Position numbers and translations under genes: made by a program | Notes under the pieces: model-generated | What the model saw: the letters and a program-made list of their open reading frames with translations, nothing else | Told to the model about the DNA's origin: nothing | Database searches by the model: none | In this document: positions 33,501 to 45,668 of the stretch, one piece after another | Position numbering within the stretch: position 1 is the stretch's first letter | Layout: each line of letters opens with the position of its first letter | Origin: Polytrichum commune | Taxonomy: Eukaryota > Streptophyta > Polytrichopsida > Polytrichales > Polytrichaceae | Direction of reading: 5' to 3' | NCBI GenBank assembly: GCA_950295325.1 | Contig: OX485809.1 | Span: forward strand, 558,001 to 622,000 | DNA length: 64,000 bases

Positions 33501-36016
33501 TTTATAGTCAATATAAGAACATCGGTGTCAATTTCCATATATGTGCATTTAGGTTACGTATTTGAACTAACATTTAATAATATTGAGGCCATCATGTATT
33601 TGATATTCAACACTAAAGATAACATAATTAAAAGTTAAGGTCACTTTTAATAATTGACCAAAAATGCTCAAATTAATACCAAGCCAATGCCAATCCCTTC
33701 CTTCCCAACAAGAAGGAATTGCAATTGAAAAAAGAAGTGGTTGGTCATTGTTAGAACGAGGATAACAACATTTTTTAATTTAAATAATCAACATTGTGTA
33801 CCCAATGCATACCATTGATCTTGTTCACGGATGCCACATTGTGTTCAACTGGGTGGTCGGATTCAAGGTGGGTGTAGCTTGACATTGGCCTTCTTTTGCT
33901 TGAAGATATAGTCAAAAGAGCCTTCATTTTCTCATGGAAACAGAGTGTTCATACCTTGCAATTGGGGTGGAGAGGGAGATATAAACTCCACAATATTTGT
34001 TGAAAGAGATGGGATGCATGTGCAACCATTAGGGATGTGTGAATTGGGGGGTTGGTGAACAAAAACATGCACATTCGACAATTCCATGGAATCTAAGGCA
34101 TTGCAACTAGAAAAATGGAGAGGTAGGTAGAGTTGTCAAGGTTGAGGGCTTAGAAAGCTCATATAGAACTACCTCGCCTTGACAATAAGGCTTATGAGGA
34201 GGTGAAGAGGAGGCTAGTAACAATTGTGACAACATGCAAGAGATCTAGTGGGCCCATTTTGAGATCCATTTTTGGATGAAATCCATTCTCCCTAATCTTG
34301 CAATGACTAGAATTGAAGGATTGTGAGGTGTACCAGAGGATTTGGAGGGGGTATAATGTATGATAAAGGGAAAACTAAAAGGAAACATATGAAAGGATAT
34401 CGTGGAAAAATGTGAAGTTTTGTTACCTTTGCTAAATTTGAAGTGTGGATAAGGAGGTTCTAATAGAGGTGTTGGTTTTAGATTCATCATTTATATAAAT
34501 TAAGTCATGGGCATTGAAATCTTTTTAATCGCCGGGACAAAATGACTTGGAAAATGATATTTCAGCGGACATCAATTGTTTGTGTTCATGAAATAAACTT
34601 GAAGGCTTGTGTTGGGTGTTACATGAATTTGAAAAAGGTTAGAAAGTGATGAGAACTTGTGGACTATACTAGACATTTTTTATGTGGTAATTGAACAGTC
34701 AATGATGGAAAATGGGCTTTGTTAGAGTGTTGGAACTCAAAAATTAGATGAGTGAGAACTTACAACATAGTATGGGTTGGTGATTAACAAATTGCTAAGG
34801 GAATGTTTTTGGAGTTCCATGGAAGCCTCCTAACATGTGCCTTACGCACTAAATAGACACACTGAGGATGAAAAATATCAAATAATGACATTTAAGGGGG
34901 AGGGATTAAAGATAGGCCCCCAAATCATAGATGAGAAGAGATGGAAGCATAAAAAAAACGGTGGAATTCCAAAGCCCACCAAAAGAATTGTGGGGTGAGA
35001 AGAATTGGATTGAAACTTAGATGGATGTGTCCATAACATACAATGAAAAAAATCATGCATTGATATAGAGAATGGCATCCAATATTACATGGTTGTTGGT
35101 CTTTTCACAAGTCATTTGGAGCAACATCATCTAATTAGGCCTCATGAACAACATAATGTATCTAAGGGGACTCATTGTTTTTGACACAATGCCTACCCCT
35201 AGTAAGAAAGTTTGAGCAAAATTTAGTGTGGGTGTTAATGATCCCCAATGACCCTTCATTGACCAAGTACCATTTTAAGGGAATATGAGGTTATTGGGTT
35301 CAATCTCATAAAAAAATGTGATGACATAAAGAGGTAAGTATAAAAGAAAAGTGGATTACCCCTAGGTTAAAGATGTTGTGACTTTGGGTGTAGTTGACAC
35401 ATTATGCAATGACAAGAGATACATGATGAAACACCTACAAGATTAATGACATGTATATGTTATTGACTACATAGATACCCAACTAGTGATGGTGGTGTGT
35501 CACCACGCACATATGACCTCAAATTTGCGTCACATAACAACATAAATTGGTGGATGTCACTACATTTTGGACCAAGCATCTTATTTTCATCATAATGCCA
35601 TAAGATTTCTACTAGTATGCCCCACATACTTGCAGTTATGGTAGGGTTTTGAATGTTATAGCACATGACATTAATGTAGTCTTGATTATGACCACAATCA
35701 CGATGCTAATCAATGGTTGTCAATAACTTAATTTGCCTCTATTTTAGATGGTCAAGGGCATCAACTACGTTACATTACATAGTGGAGGGTATTTGCTTCT
35801 ATATAGATTGTTGTAGCTTACTTTGTTGTTATACCAAAGTTTATGAATTGTTTGTGCTCATTCCATTGTTTGGTACATGAATAAGAGGGGTACGGTGATC
35901 ATTGAAGCCAATTTAAACACACCGGAGGTAGGTGGGCATGAGACATTGTTTTAAGCCATGCACCCATTTCTCCCAGGGTATCAAACACACGATTGGTACA
36001 ATCGAACAATTCACAA
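30511..36016. other. Long stretch without recognisable genes
   Basis: Only short open frames without domain features are present. A run of 11 C is at 31708-31718. The regions 32.2-33.0 and 33.8-35.4 kb have somewhat lower AT content and may be decayed elements, but I could not identify any motif. Confidence 0.4.
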
Positions 36017-36412
36017 TACACTAAATATTGTATTTAGTGTCACCAATTTTATTTGTCTCACTCAATACTAATTTAAAACCATTTGTGTAGTGTCGCCAAC
36101 ACTCAATGTTAACGTAATACCATTTGTCATCCTTGAAATTTTTTGGGCATTGTAGATTTACAATGTTGCAAATATTGTCACTTACACTGAGTGAATTTTC
36201 ATTGAAATTTCAATCATCCATGATAAACTTTCATTACGAAATTGTTAGGATCACAATTTAAAAATTTATACCAAAGTGAAAATGAATGAACTAAGAAGTA
36301 AGTTGGGATGACAATATAAATCCTTGTAAACTTATTCATGAGAAGTGTCATCAAAAAAAGTCAAATTGGTGACATTAAATACCACATGACACCAAATACA
36401 ATATTAAGTGTA
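36017..36412. mobile_element. MITE (TTTAGTGTCACCAATT family), intact-length copy
   Basis: The left end is ATACACTAAATATTGTATTT then AGTGTCAC. The right end, inverted, is CTACACTTAATATTGTATTT then GGTGTCA. The interior is shared with 47768-48168 and 23808-24692 (ATTTGTCTCACTCAATACTA, TTTCAATCATCCATGA, GTTAGGAT). It is non-coding. Confidence 0.65.
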
Positions 36413-36463
36413 GTTCAACCCCAAAAGTGTTTGATTTTGAGAAGAGAGCTAAGATGAGAGTTA

Positions 36464-36490
36464 TAATTAGGATTAGGATTAGGGTTCCGT
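36464..36490 (+). promoter_or_regulatory. Telobox-like repeat upstream of coding-like segments
   Basis: AATTAGGATTAGGATTAGGG carries degenerate telomere-like units and lies about 280 bp before the coding-like segment at 36751. A leader-like pyrimidine stretch (TTTCTGTCTCTCTCACACTC) follows. Confidence 0.35.
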
Positions 36491-36750
36491 GGTCATGTGA
36501 AGATCTTCATTCATTCTAAATAGCCTTCCTTCGCTTCGATCTCCTGCGATCTTTCTGTCTCTCTCACACTCTGCTTGTCATGTAGGGCGATACTTTGCCG
36601 TATCCGAGGATTGTGGGTTTCAGGCTGTCGTAGGTCTTGTCGTGTTCTTAGCTTCATTGTGTTTACGACGAGTGTATTCAGTCGATGGTTAGGGGTGCAT
36701 GTGGTGTTGTCTTGGTGCTGGCGGCATTATTGTGTTGCATTATGTAGAGC

Positions 36751-36963
36751 GTGGAGGCGGTATGGAAGGATTTGAGTGGCAGTCCCGTGTCTACAACACT
36801 GCAGTCCGTTTACTCAGGCAGTCGCATAGTTGATATGCTAGAGGTAGTTAAGGCGAGTGGGCAGTTTGACGAACGTTACATCTCTGAATATCAATTGTTC
36901 ATTGGCACGAAATTCAATATTCAGATCTTGAAGTGTTTTGTTGCGAGCGGTGATGTTTACTGA
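36751..36963 (+). CDS. Coding-like exon, protein unrecognised
   Basis: After TTATGTAG the frame opens at GTGGAGGCG and reads VEAVWKDLSGSPVSTTLQS, then SRIVDMLEVVKASGQFDERY and SEYQLFIGTKFNIQILKCF, to a TGA at 36961. Composition is protein-like. There is no ATG, and a stop sits directly upstream, so an internal or terminal exon is possible. It may also be a fragment of a dead gene. Confidence 0.35.
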   Translation: MEAVWKDLSGSPVSTTLQSVYSGSRIVDMLEVVKASGQFDERYISEYQLFIGTKFNIQILKCFVASGDVY

Positions 36964-37116
36964 ATACAAGTTTTGGTACTGAATTCCGTGAATGAAAAAT
37001 TGGTCAAAAACTGAGCTTATTGATATGGGAGTTGGAAAAATGAATGGGGTTTATGGGATGCGTATGTATGTTGCAATGTCGACAAGAAATCTTTAGTCAG
37101 TCTGAACAGACTTGAT

Positions 37117-37314
37117 ATGGGGATGTCGGGTGTAATTCTGGCACGTCAAATGATAGTTAACCGGCTGATCCGAGCGAACACCGAAGATAGTGGTACAGTG
37201 GAATTGGTAGCCAGGGTTTGTGACGAAATCTTGATAGGCTTGTTTCTCAAACATTCGCAGTGGCCGCCTAATGCTTTCGCCCTTGCGGGCTTGAGAGTTA
37301 AATGCAGCTTCTAA
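37117..37314 (+). CDS. Coding-like open frame, protein unrecognised
   Basis: The ATG at 37117 opens MGMSGVILARQMIVNRLIRA, then TEDSGTVELVARVCDEILIG and FLKHSQWPPNAFALAGLRV, ending TAA at 37312. It follows the coding-like exon at 36751 on the same strand. A ~45-bp segment after it (CAGCTTC.AAACCTT.CTTGG.TATC.GAGACACT) is repeated at 37303 and 37533, with a partial copy near 37660. I do not recognise it. Confidence 0.35.
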   Translation: MGMSGVILARQMIVNRLIRANTEDSGTVELVARVCDEILIGLFLKHSQWPPNAFALAGLRVKCSF

Positions 37315-37959
37315 ACCTTCCTTGGATATCTGAGACACTGGCAAATGAAATGGCGTTTCTGGTTCTGTTGGGTCATTTAAAGTCGATGATAAGAATTATT
37401 TATTTGACAAGTTTGCTTACTGAAGTAGAAGTGTCGATGAGCGTTGACTTTTTATATCTGTGCATGTCTTTGCCATTACAATATTTACTCTGCAACTGTG
37501 GTTCTTGTGTCTCGAACAAAAGGTGAAAGTTATTGCAGCTTCCAAACCTTTCTTGGATATCCGAGACACTCTGGCAAGTTGGAGGTCATTGTTATGAGAG
37601 TTTGAATCTATGAATTAAGAGATGTACTTGGTATCTGTGCATGCATCTGACGTTGCATCTATCTGAGACACTCTGCAAGTACAGGAGGTTAAGGTTTTCC
37701 TAGTTTTTGCATGCATTGTGTCCCGGAACTTTGATTTTTGTTTGTCCAGTGAAATTTTGTGGAAGTGATGATGCACGAGCAGTTTTTGTAGCCCAATTAA
37801 GCCATCACATTTTGCCACTATACTCGTGCATTGTTGATGTTTTGTGCTGGGAGTTTGATTTTGTTTGTCTAACAGGAATTTCAGGTGAAGATATCTTCCT
37901 GAAGTTGCAGGTTTAGGGTTTAGAGTCATGGATTCTGTCTGTTCATTGTACTCTAAAGA

Positions 37960-39409
37960 GTGATCCGAGGGCTTTTGCGCATCATTGATCTGGATATTAT
38001 GAAGTTTCTTTATTATCCATTTGTTGGGTACTTGAATGGGTTCAATGGTGATAGGTGTTTCTAATTTTGGGAAATGAGATGCACGGTCATTAACCTAAAG
38101 GCCGAAGCAAAATGTTCCCAAGATCACAGTTTTCAGTTCAGGAGCTTATTATAGAAAATCGGCACCTCTTATACGTGTGGTATCTATGTGTGTAGGATTG
38201 TTTACACAAATTGGGTTGGTCTCCCAATTGGAGTTTTTATAACCTTGATGCTGTCACAGCCATTTCTCAATGCAGTTACGTCACTGTGATCTATTCGGTA
38301 ATGGCTTCTATTTCGGTTGTCTATTCCTCAATGGAAAAACTGTTCGTTTTGATTTCTAAATAAGTTCGTTACAATGCCATTGAACCAGTTCTCGTTGTTT
38401 GGTGACATTTTCAGCATCCACAGCATCTTCTGTGGCATTACTGGGTGGGATTATTGGGTCCGGGTTCAAGAATCTTGGGAGTCCAACACACCACTTAACG
38501 GTTGCAGTGTAATCTTAAATAATTTACATGAGCCTCACCAAGTTTGAAATCTTCTTCTAGACAATGTCTTAGTTGTGACATTGATAATCTGAATTTCACA
38601 CATTCAATTCATTCGCCAAACTTCTGTTAATATCTCCGCTTGGGTTTTCCTCCACCCAATCCTCTAATTTCAAATGAGCACGTTCTTCATGTTGGTGTTT
38701 GCCTAATGGCCACTTCACACACGAGCCAAGAGCCGTAACCATAAAATTCTGAGAGCCCAAAAGAAAGTGTCCAAAGGCCCCCTAAACACTTCCAAAATCA
38801 TGTAATGTGGTCATGGGCCCTCAACTAAAGTGTTATTTCAATGGATCTGAATTCATGAGGGGTTCTCACACCAAACAAAATATAATAAAGTAATGGTTGT
38901 GAGATTCTAGAATGCCATGGTCTTCCAGTTTCTGTTAGGCCAACTCCAAGAATTGATTTTTGAAAATAGTTTAAGTGATCGTGAAACATGATTTGTTTGA
39001 TGCCATGTAGGATCCATGTAGACTTACATCCATCTTGCATTCATGTACTCCGTTGGTCTTTCAAGTGTAGTGTGAAGCAAACTTGCACCAGCTCTGATTA
39101 TTCCATCAATGAGAGTGCTTGAAGTGCAGTTGTCACAGGCCCTCAATTTCGTGTGTGAAGTGGCCCTAAGTTAGCCCATCATGGGCTATTAGGCGGTAAG
39201 GATGTGGTCTTGAAAAGGATTTTGTGTAGAGGATCTACATAATTAAATGTTATTTTATGCTATCATAGATTCATAACGTAATCCACAAGGAGTTGATCTC
39301 AATTCAATCTCAAGATTAAAACATATTTAGAAGTGTGACTCATCTTTGTTGGAAAAATTCTGTTTGGGAAAAGGTTGTGGAGATGATGAATTCGTTGACC
39401 TCTAACATG
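37960..39409. other. Intergenic, no feature recognised
   Basis: No coding region, RNA gene or bounded repeat seen. Confidence 0.4.
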
Positions 39410-39411
39410 TA

Positions 39412-39988
39412 CAGTAATCTCCCGCTTAAGTACGCACTTTGAACTGGAGTTGTTGGTACGCACTTAGCTGGTAGGTGTCTACTTTGCAAATTCCCATCAA
39501 ACCAAACAAATGAGCAGTTTTTAAAATATCGATGATGCAAACAACGAAGAATATTGTGTTGTTATGTTGGAGGACGTTGATGAAGTTCTAAAAATGATGC
39601 AAATTGAAGAAGAACCACCTATCGGTGACGAAATCCAACCTATCAAGACATTTATGAATTTAAAAGTGTTATTGATTTCAAAGGCTTTGAAGCTTTACAC
39701 AACACTGTCCTCGACATCGATGACCAAACACGACATCGCTTTGTTGTGATGTTCAAACGGAAGCTGGACAAATGTATGATGAATTGCGACGATCGTTTGA
39801 GATGTTTCATCGAAACGTTAACAAACTGACATTGAATGTCAAGCATAAAAAATTCATGCATTTGCGGCAAATGACTCTGCATGACATGTTCAAACAATAA
39901 AACATGAACCCTAAGTTTTGTCAAAAAAATTGCGCACTTAACTAGGATGCGTACGTAAACGGGTGTGTACTTAAGTGGGAGATTACTG
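39412..39988 (+). mobile_element. Pogo-type deletion derivative with transposase 3' end (577 bp)
   Basis: The ends are CAGTAATCTCCCGCTTAAGT at the left and, inverted, CAGTAATCTCCCACTTAAGT at the right, with TA on both sides (39410-39411 and 39989-39990). CAGT ends with a TA duplication are diagnostic of the pogo branch of Tc1/mariner. Inside are pieces of a transposase C-terminal region in shifting frames: LEDVDEVLKMMQIEEEPPI (from 39564), DFKGFEALHNTVLDIDDQ, then MYDELRRSFEMFHRNVNKL ending FMHLRQMTLHDMFKQ and TAA at 39898. The last part (Q..L..MF) resembles a PCNA-interacting peptide. There is no DDE catalytic core, so it cannot move itself. Confidence 0.75.
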
Positions 39989-39990
39989 TA

Positions 39991-41594
39991 ATGTTAGGTT
40001 TGGGTTTGTGACCTATTGGACACATGAAAGCATAAGAGACATAAAACATATGCTACGTGGTTCTCCCAAAAATGAAAATTGCATTGGAGGTATAGTACGT
40101 TTCATGCTTTGCTGATATTATTGGATACTTAAGCGATAGTTAATGACATCACATGAGAAAATATTTTTTCTTCTTCTTAGAGGTAGTGTCCGGTGCCACT
40201 TCAATATATTTAGTAGTGACAATGGCCCGTGGGCATGGACCATTCAATTGTGAGAAATGTGCCATATAATTTGTTCAAGTGACATGGCCACGTAATCTTG
40301 GAGTGTCTCCTCTTGTAGGCTTCTAATAACCGGTGTAAGGAGGAATCCCAATGATGTATCATTTGTTTAGTGGATGCTTATAACCCATAGCCATATTCCC
40401 ATGTGATTGGTGTTCTAAAAACCCAAAAAAGTGTGATATGGAATCTTGATTTCTCCTTTAGCTTGATTTCTACTCATCCATGCTATGTACAATAACCAAC
40501 ACATGTCGCCAAATTATGAGTTCACCTGTGCCAACTTGCCACTCATGTAGCTCGTGAAGGCAACTACACTAATTATCCCAATTAATGCGTGTTATTATCC
40601 GGAGTTATGCAGTGCTATAACCATTTGATGAGAATGTAATATAATGCAAAGTCATTTAGGTTCTTTAATGTCCGAACAACTTATTGAACTTTTGCTAGTA
40701 AAATTGAATTCCAGAGTACGACATTATTACACTACGTGACTTTAAATAGTAACACACATTAATTGGGATAATCAATGTAGCCATGACCCATATTTGGGTT
40801 CTTCATGTTGGGTTATATATTCATAGTCCACTACCAATAAGGTAGGCAATACCCTAACCAAATGCTTTGAGACCATTTTCTCAATAATAGACCTTCTAAG
40901 TTTTCTTTTTGAGCAAAGATGTATGCTCATCAAAAAGTTTTCTTAGTGGTGTCACTAGAGATGAATAAATGAGTGTTTGGGCACATCAGTGGGGGTCGAC
41001 AAGGTGGACATAGTTAATTGTCCAACAATGTGATTGGACATGGGATAATCTTTTGGAGCTGACAAGGTGGTTGAGAAGCTAAGATGAGATAATATATTCA
41101 AGATAAGAGGGCTTAAGAGGAGTTAGAAGTAGTTAACTAGATTGACACTAATCCATTATTATCCACTTGGCTTCATAATAGCCTAGTTGAGTTCACCCTT
41201 GAGGCTTCACAATAGTCTAATTCCTTCTATAGTTCATAAGAGTCTAGTTACATGGCCGTCAAGGGACTTGGATCTAGGAGCATTGAAGAGGCTTTTTGAA
41301 GCATGTGTGTACTTTTGTATTTTAATTTATTTTTTATTTTTTGGGTGATAAAGTAGCCATCTCCTTTGGAGATGTGGCATGGTTTTTTTTTTGGTGCATT
41401 CCTTTTTGGTGTGCTTTGTTGTGACCCCCCCCCCTCCCTTAATAAAACTCCCAAATATACACCCTAAACAGTTCTTTGTGGTGAGGGATGGTCGAATGAG
41501 AAATTGTTCTAGCTACTTACATGTTGTGGAATTATCTCTTAGATTTTGGCAAATCATAATTTTGGGAGCAAGAGAGCTCTCGCATTGTATGAAG
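39991..41594. other. Intergenic, no gene recognised
   Basis: AT-rich DNA with a run of 10 C at 41425-41434. No bounded repeat identified. Confidence 0.4.
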
Positions 41595-42020
41595 TTGTTG
41601 TCTGCAAAGTCCTTCAAAGATGGACCAAACTAGAACTCATTGAAAGAGCCTCTCTTTAAGTGACTTTTTCATATAAAGACAAGTCATTCACTTGTCCTAT
41701 ATTGTAGGTTAATATGAAAGATAGGTGAAACTCTTTGGACCTCCCCTTTCCATCTCATCCGTTTTTAAAGAACTTTTGGACCTAAAAGAAGTGGCTTGTC
41801 GCAAGAGTGCTCTACCTTATTATTATCTTGCACATGGGACTACTTTCGGTTGGCCAGTTCCGGTTGGCTGCCAAGTTTTGGCCCATTTCATAGACCACCC
41901 GTGGGTCTCTTCGCACAGGGCAAAGCCAATAAACCACTCCTAGGACATGTCATCCTAAATCTCATATTTGTTCGTGCAAGGTGAGTTGTGCCCACCCATC
42001 CTATCATAGCAAGCTAGAAA
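41595..42020 (+). repeat. Dispersed SINE-like repeat, copy 2
   Basis: It matches the 26930 copy through GCAAAGTCCTTCAAAGATGG, GGTGAAACTCTTTGGACCTC, AAAGAACTTTTGGACCTAAA, GCCCACCCATCCTATCATAG and CTAGAAAGTC, with extra sequence in the middle. Confidence 0.5.
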
Positions 42021-43259
42021 GTCAAAGAAATTATAGTGTGATGTTACTCTTTTATCATGTAAAAACTTTAAGTGTATTTGGATGACTTTACAAATACATT
42101 CTCAGATTCTCCTTTTAGCCAACTCACCCAAGTTTGACCAAGAGACTTTCTAGATAAGTCTATTGGTATTTTGAACTCTTTCTTCTCTTTGTTGTGGACC
42201 TTATTATTTAAAACTAGATTTTAAACCAAACTTATCATCTTCTATCCACATATTTGAAGCTAATCATTCTTAAATAATCAATCTGAAACCCCAATCAATG
42301 CTCAAATGACACATACGAGCACCCACATTATCTCCACACCCAAAGTGAAGAGAAGAAAGGTCGTAGCATTGCATGTAAAGTATAAGTCGTTTCACATCAT
42401 TTACAATGAATATATTCCATTTGTTCGATGCGAAAGCATGAGAATTTCCCAAAAGACCCAAAAAGACTTTTAAAAGGAGTTGACCTTGAATAGCACATGC
42501 TTACTTCTGAACATGAAAGTACTTTGGAGTTGACACCTGTATTTCAATGTTCTTTTGTGAGAACCAAACAAATGACAATGCAATTGCCTAACCCTAGTGG
42601 AACCTATACAAAAAATTTGGACACCCGTAATTCAAGTGATAAACAAGTAATTTTTTTGTGCCATGTGTGGTCACTTGTCTTGTGTGGCTAGCTACTTTGG
42701 GGTTGAAATTGGTATTTGAGCACACAATAATTGGTTAATTATGTAAATTGTATGTATATCAAAAGTGATGAGATCATTCCAAGCATAGTTGCACAATCTT
42801 AGAGTAGATGTTTGTTTTAAATCATGAGTCTTAACGCCAACAATTGAAGAAGAAGCGAAATCACTTGGGGCCACTACCAATTGACTTGAAACAACGGAGT
42901 CTTGCTTTGCAACCATTCTAGGAATACTTCCATTTGTCTAACAAAGTGTTTAAATGCACGACATGTTTATTGCATGGGGAATAGTGTATTTGAACACTTT
43001 GTTCACACCCAAGTAAGCACACAAAATAGTCATTTAATGCATATGTGAACCTCAAAATTCCCCCGCCCACTTCATGAATCATGGAATGCGCACTTTGTGT
43101 CGCAACCCTTGCTAGTCCCATTAACAATATTGCCAATTTTCATTTTTAGCAAAGGTTACGAGCGCTAACCCTTCGCATACCACCATGCTAATGGTTAGCT
43201 CCTCCTACCCCGGACCTTATAGTTCATAAGAGGGAACCAATCCTCCTACTTTGCTTTCG

Positions 43260-44090
43260 GGACTCACCCCTTAATGGGTAACCAATCCTTGGATGTGAAC
43301 TTCCATCCATGGAAGTCCAATCTTATGTTGATCATCGCATTGCCGGAGCAACACTATAGCAACCCGAACCATACTAGGCAACTATGTCCTCACATTGGGC
43401 CAAAGCCCATGGAGACCGTGCCGTTCGGCCTCAGGTGGGTGAGGCCACACCACCTCACCCATATAAGCCTCTAACACTCTACGTGGGGCCCCTACCCCAC
43501 CGTCAAGAAACCTCGTGTCTCTCTACCAAGAGTTGGGGCCAAGTAGACATTTTCCCTTAGCCGCTGGGCCTAGAAGCCCCCAACAGCTTCAGACCATCAT
43601 AACTTCCTTGTATGATGTCTGATGCTAACAAGCAACCACTCCATCTTCGTTTATGCTTCACGTAGATGCCGATGGACGCCTCACTTGCCCCCTTCAGGCA
43701 AGTATTGACGAAGTTATGCCTGTTTGAACCTTGGCAGTCCCGGGAATCACTCCCAGGCACTGCTGTACCAAGGCGTTGTCCCGGGACAGCGCCCCACTCA
43801 AATGGCCATAACTCTTAGCTCACACCTCCGATTGAGGTGTTCTTGAGCATTCTAGAATCTACACACCATAAGCCACGCATAGCTTATGGCCTTACCCTTG
43901 TGCCTCCTAGTCTCCGTGGATGGGAGGCGTTCCCAACGCCCGGGGCCCTCGCCCACACTAGGATCACTTGGGCCCTCTCACCAACGGCACCACAAGTCCC
44001 GGGTGTCACTCCGGGGTCCCCCTTGTGCCCATGGTGGTTCGGGCATTCCTCATGGAGAGGTGCGCGACACTTTGTATGGTGATCCATGAG
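43260..44090. other. GC-rich island of unknown origin, possibly LTR-like
   Basis: This block is much more GC-rich than its surroundings. It contains CACCCATATAAGCCTC (a TATA-like word), stretches such as GGGGCCCCTACCCCACC, and overlapping open frames on both strands with Pro/Gly-rich products that look non-specific. It could be part of a retroelement LTR or leader, but I found no primer-binding site, terminal TG..CA or second copy. Confidence 0.3.
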
Positions 44091-45403
44091 TATATGAACT
44101 CCGATTGCAAATTTCTTAACAACATTCAACCTCAGATGGAAATGTCATCATAATGGGCTCTCCACCTCACTAGCCAATGGCTACATTGCCATGAGTAGTT
44201 GGAAGTGCCCACAATATGCACACAATGTGTATATATGTCTTTTTTTAAGTCTCTTATTTATGTCATGAAAGGGATTTTTTATTTTTATTTTTAAATATTT
44301 CACAAGAGAGGTCAAGAGCTCGAAGGAAGGGCCCTTCTCATTGGTGGGAAGTTCTTAAAAGCGTTCTTTTTACTAAAGTCCATGTTAGACTTGAGCTTTC
44401 AACTATAGATGTTGGCTATCATCAAACTCACAAGTTGAAGCTCTCAACTCAAGCTCTAGTGTAAAAGGCCTAGCTTAATTTTTATAATGGTTCCATTAAG
44501 GTTTGTGACCTTAATGTGGGTGTCAAGTTGAATTGGCTCAAGAATTGTCTACCTCGTCCAATTTTCAATTACAAATCACAAAAACATTTCATTATAAGTT
44601 TTAGAATGGGAGTAGAGATACGTAGATTATAAAAATCCAAAATGGAGATTCTCTTTCTCTTTGAATGATCACATAAGCCCCTCCCAATTAATACACGCTG
44701 AACCTAAAACAATTCATATTAATTGTTGCACATAGTCCAATCCCATCTAGCCGCATGTTGTTTTGGTGTTCATTCTTGACTATAAGCCTTATCCCATACG
44801 ACCCAAATAGAGGTGTCCAATTAAGACGAGTGACCATGCAAGGCCTACCTTCTACATATATGCATGCATAAAATGTGGCAATGAAACCGAAAGATAAAGT
44901 GCCACACCTTGCACATGTAGTTGTCTTCATTCTCGCCAACTCACCTTTTAAGGCCTCAAGACGTGTGAGCTGGCGCAACAAGTATGGGGCACATGTAACT
45001 TAGGGGCGGTTTACACTATGGACCATGAAGTCGTCCCACGTAAGAGGCCTATTTTGCGTGGGACGACTTCCATGGTCCGACTTACTAAAATATTAGTTTT
45101 CATGGTCCATGGGCCCTTCACTAGGTGTAAACCGAATGTGGACCATGAATAATGACCATACACCAAAAAGTGGAGGTGGTGATTTTTTTAATACATGCCC
45201 AAAAAGGGCAATTTTGAAAAAAAAATTAAGTTGGATCATTCCTTGTCTTCTCTTGGGCTTCACTTGTCTTCACTTCTTGTTAAATATGTCGAAGATGTGG
45301 CTTGCAAATCTTCTCACAACAATTTTTTTTAAATAAAATAAAATGAGCAATTTAATTTGTACATGCTCAATGTAATTTACATGTGACATGTACCTTGTGT
45401 TGT

Positions 45404-45508
45404 CACTACACTAAATAGGATATTTAGTGTTTAATTACATTTAATTTTGTTACCACCCCACCTTGCTCAACACTAATTTTCAATTCTTTGATAATTAATG
45501 TTAGAAGA
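45404..45508 (+). mobile_element. Truncated MITE fragment nested in the Harbinger-type element
   Basis: CACTACACTAAATAGGATAT to GATAATTAATGTTAGA matches the left third of the 305-bp elements at 29500 and 57524. The right part is missing. Confidence 0.65.
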
Positions 45509-45607
45509 TTTCCCATTGCACTTCTTTTGACGACCCTGATCTACAATCACTAAACCACTACAGATTTTTGTTTTTTGTTTTGCAACTGTATTTTGTAAGA
45601 ATATTGG

Positions 45608-45668
45608 GGTGTGTAATATACCGTTGGAAAGGTATTTTCAAGACCTTTCCAACGGTATATTACACACC
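45608..45668. repeat. Perfect 26-bp hairpin
   Basis: The arm 45608-45633 (GGTGTGTAATATACCGTTGG then AAAGGT) is exactly complementary to 45643-45668, with a 9-base loop. Perfect pairing suggests a recent origin or selection for pairing; a small-RNA precursor is possible. Confidence 0.8.

Noticed and set aside
43837-44153. Several open frames in the GC-rich island
   Set aside because: Open on both strands and in several frames, as expected from base composition; no motif seen.
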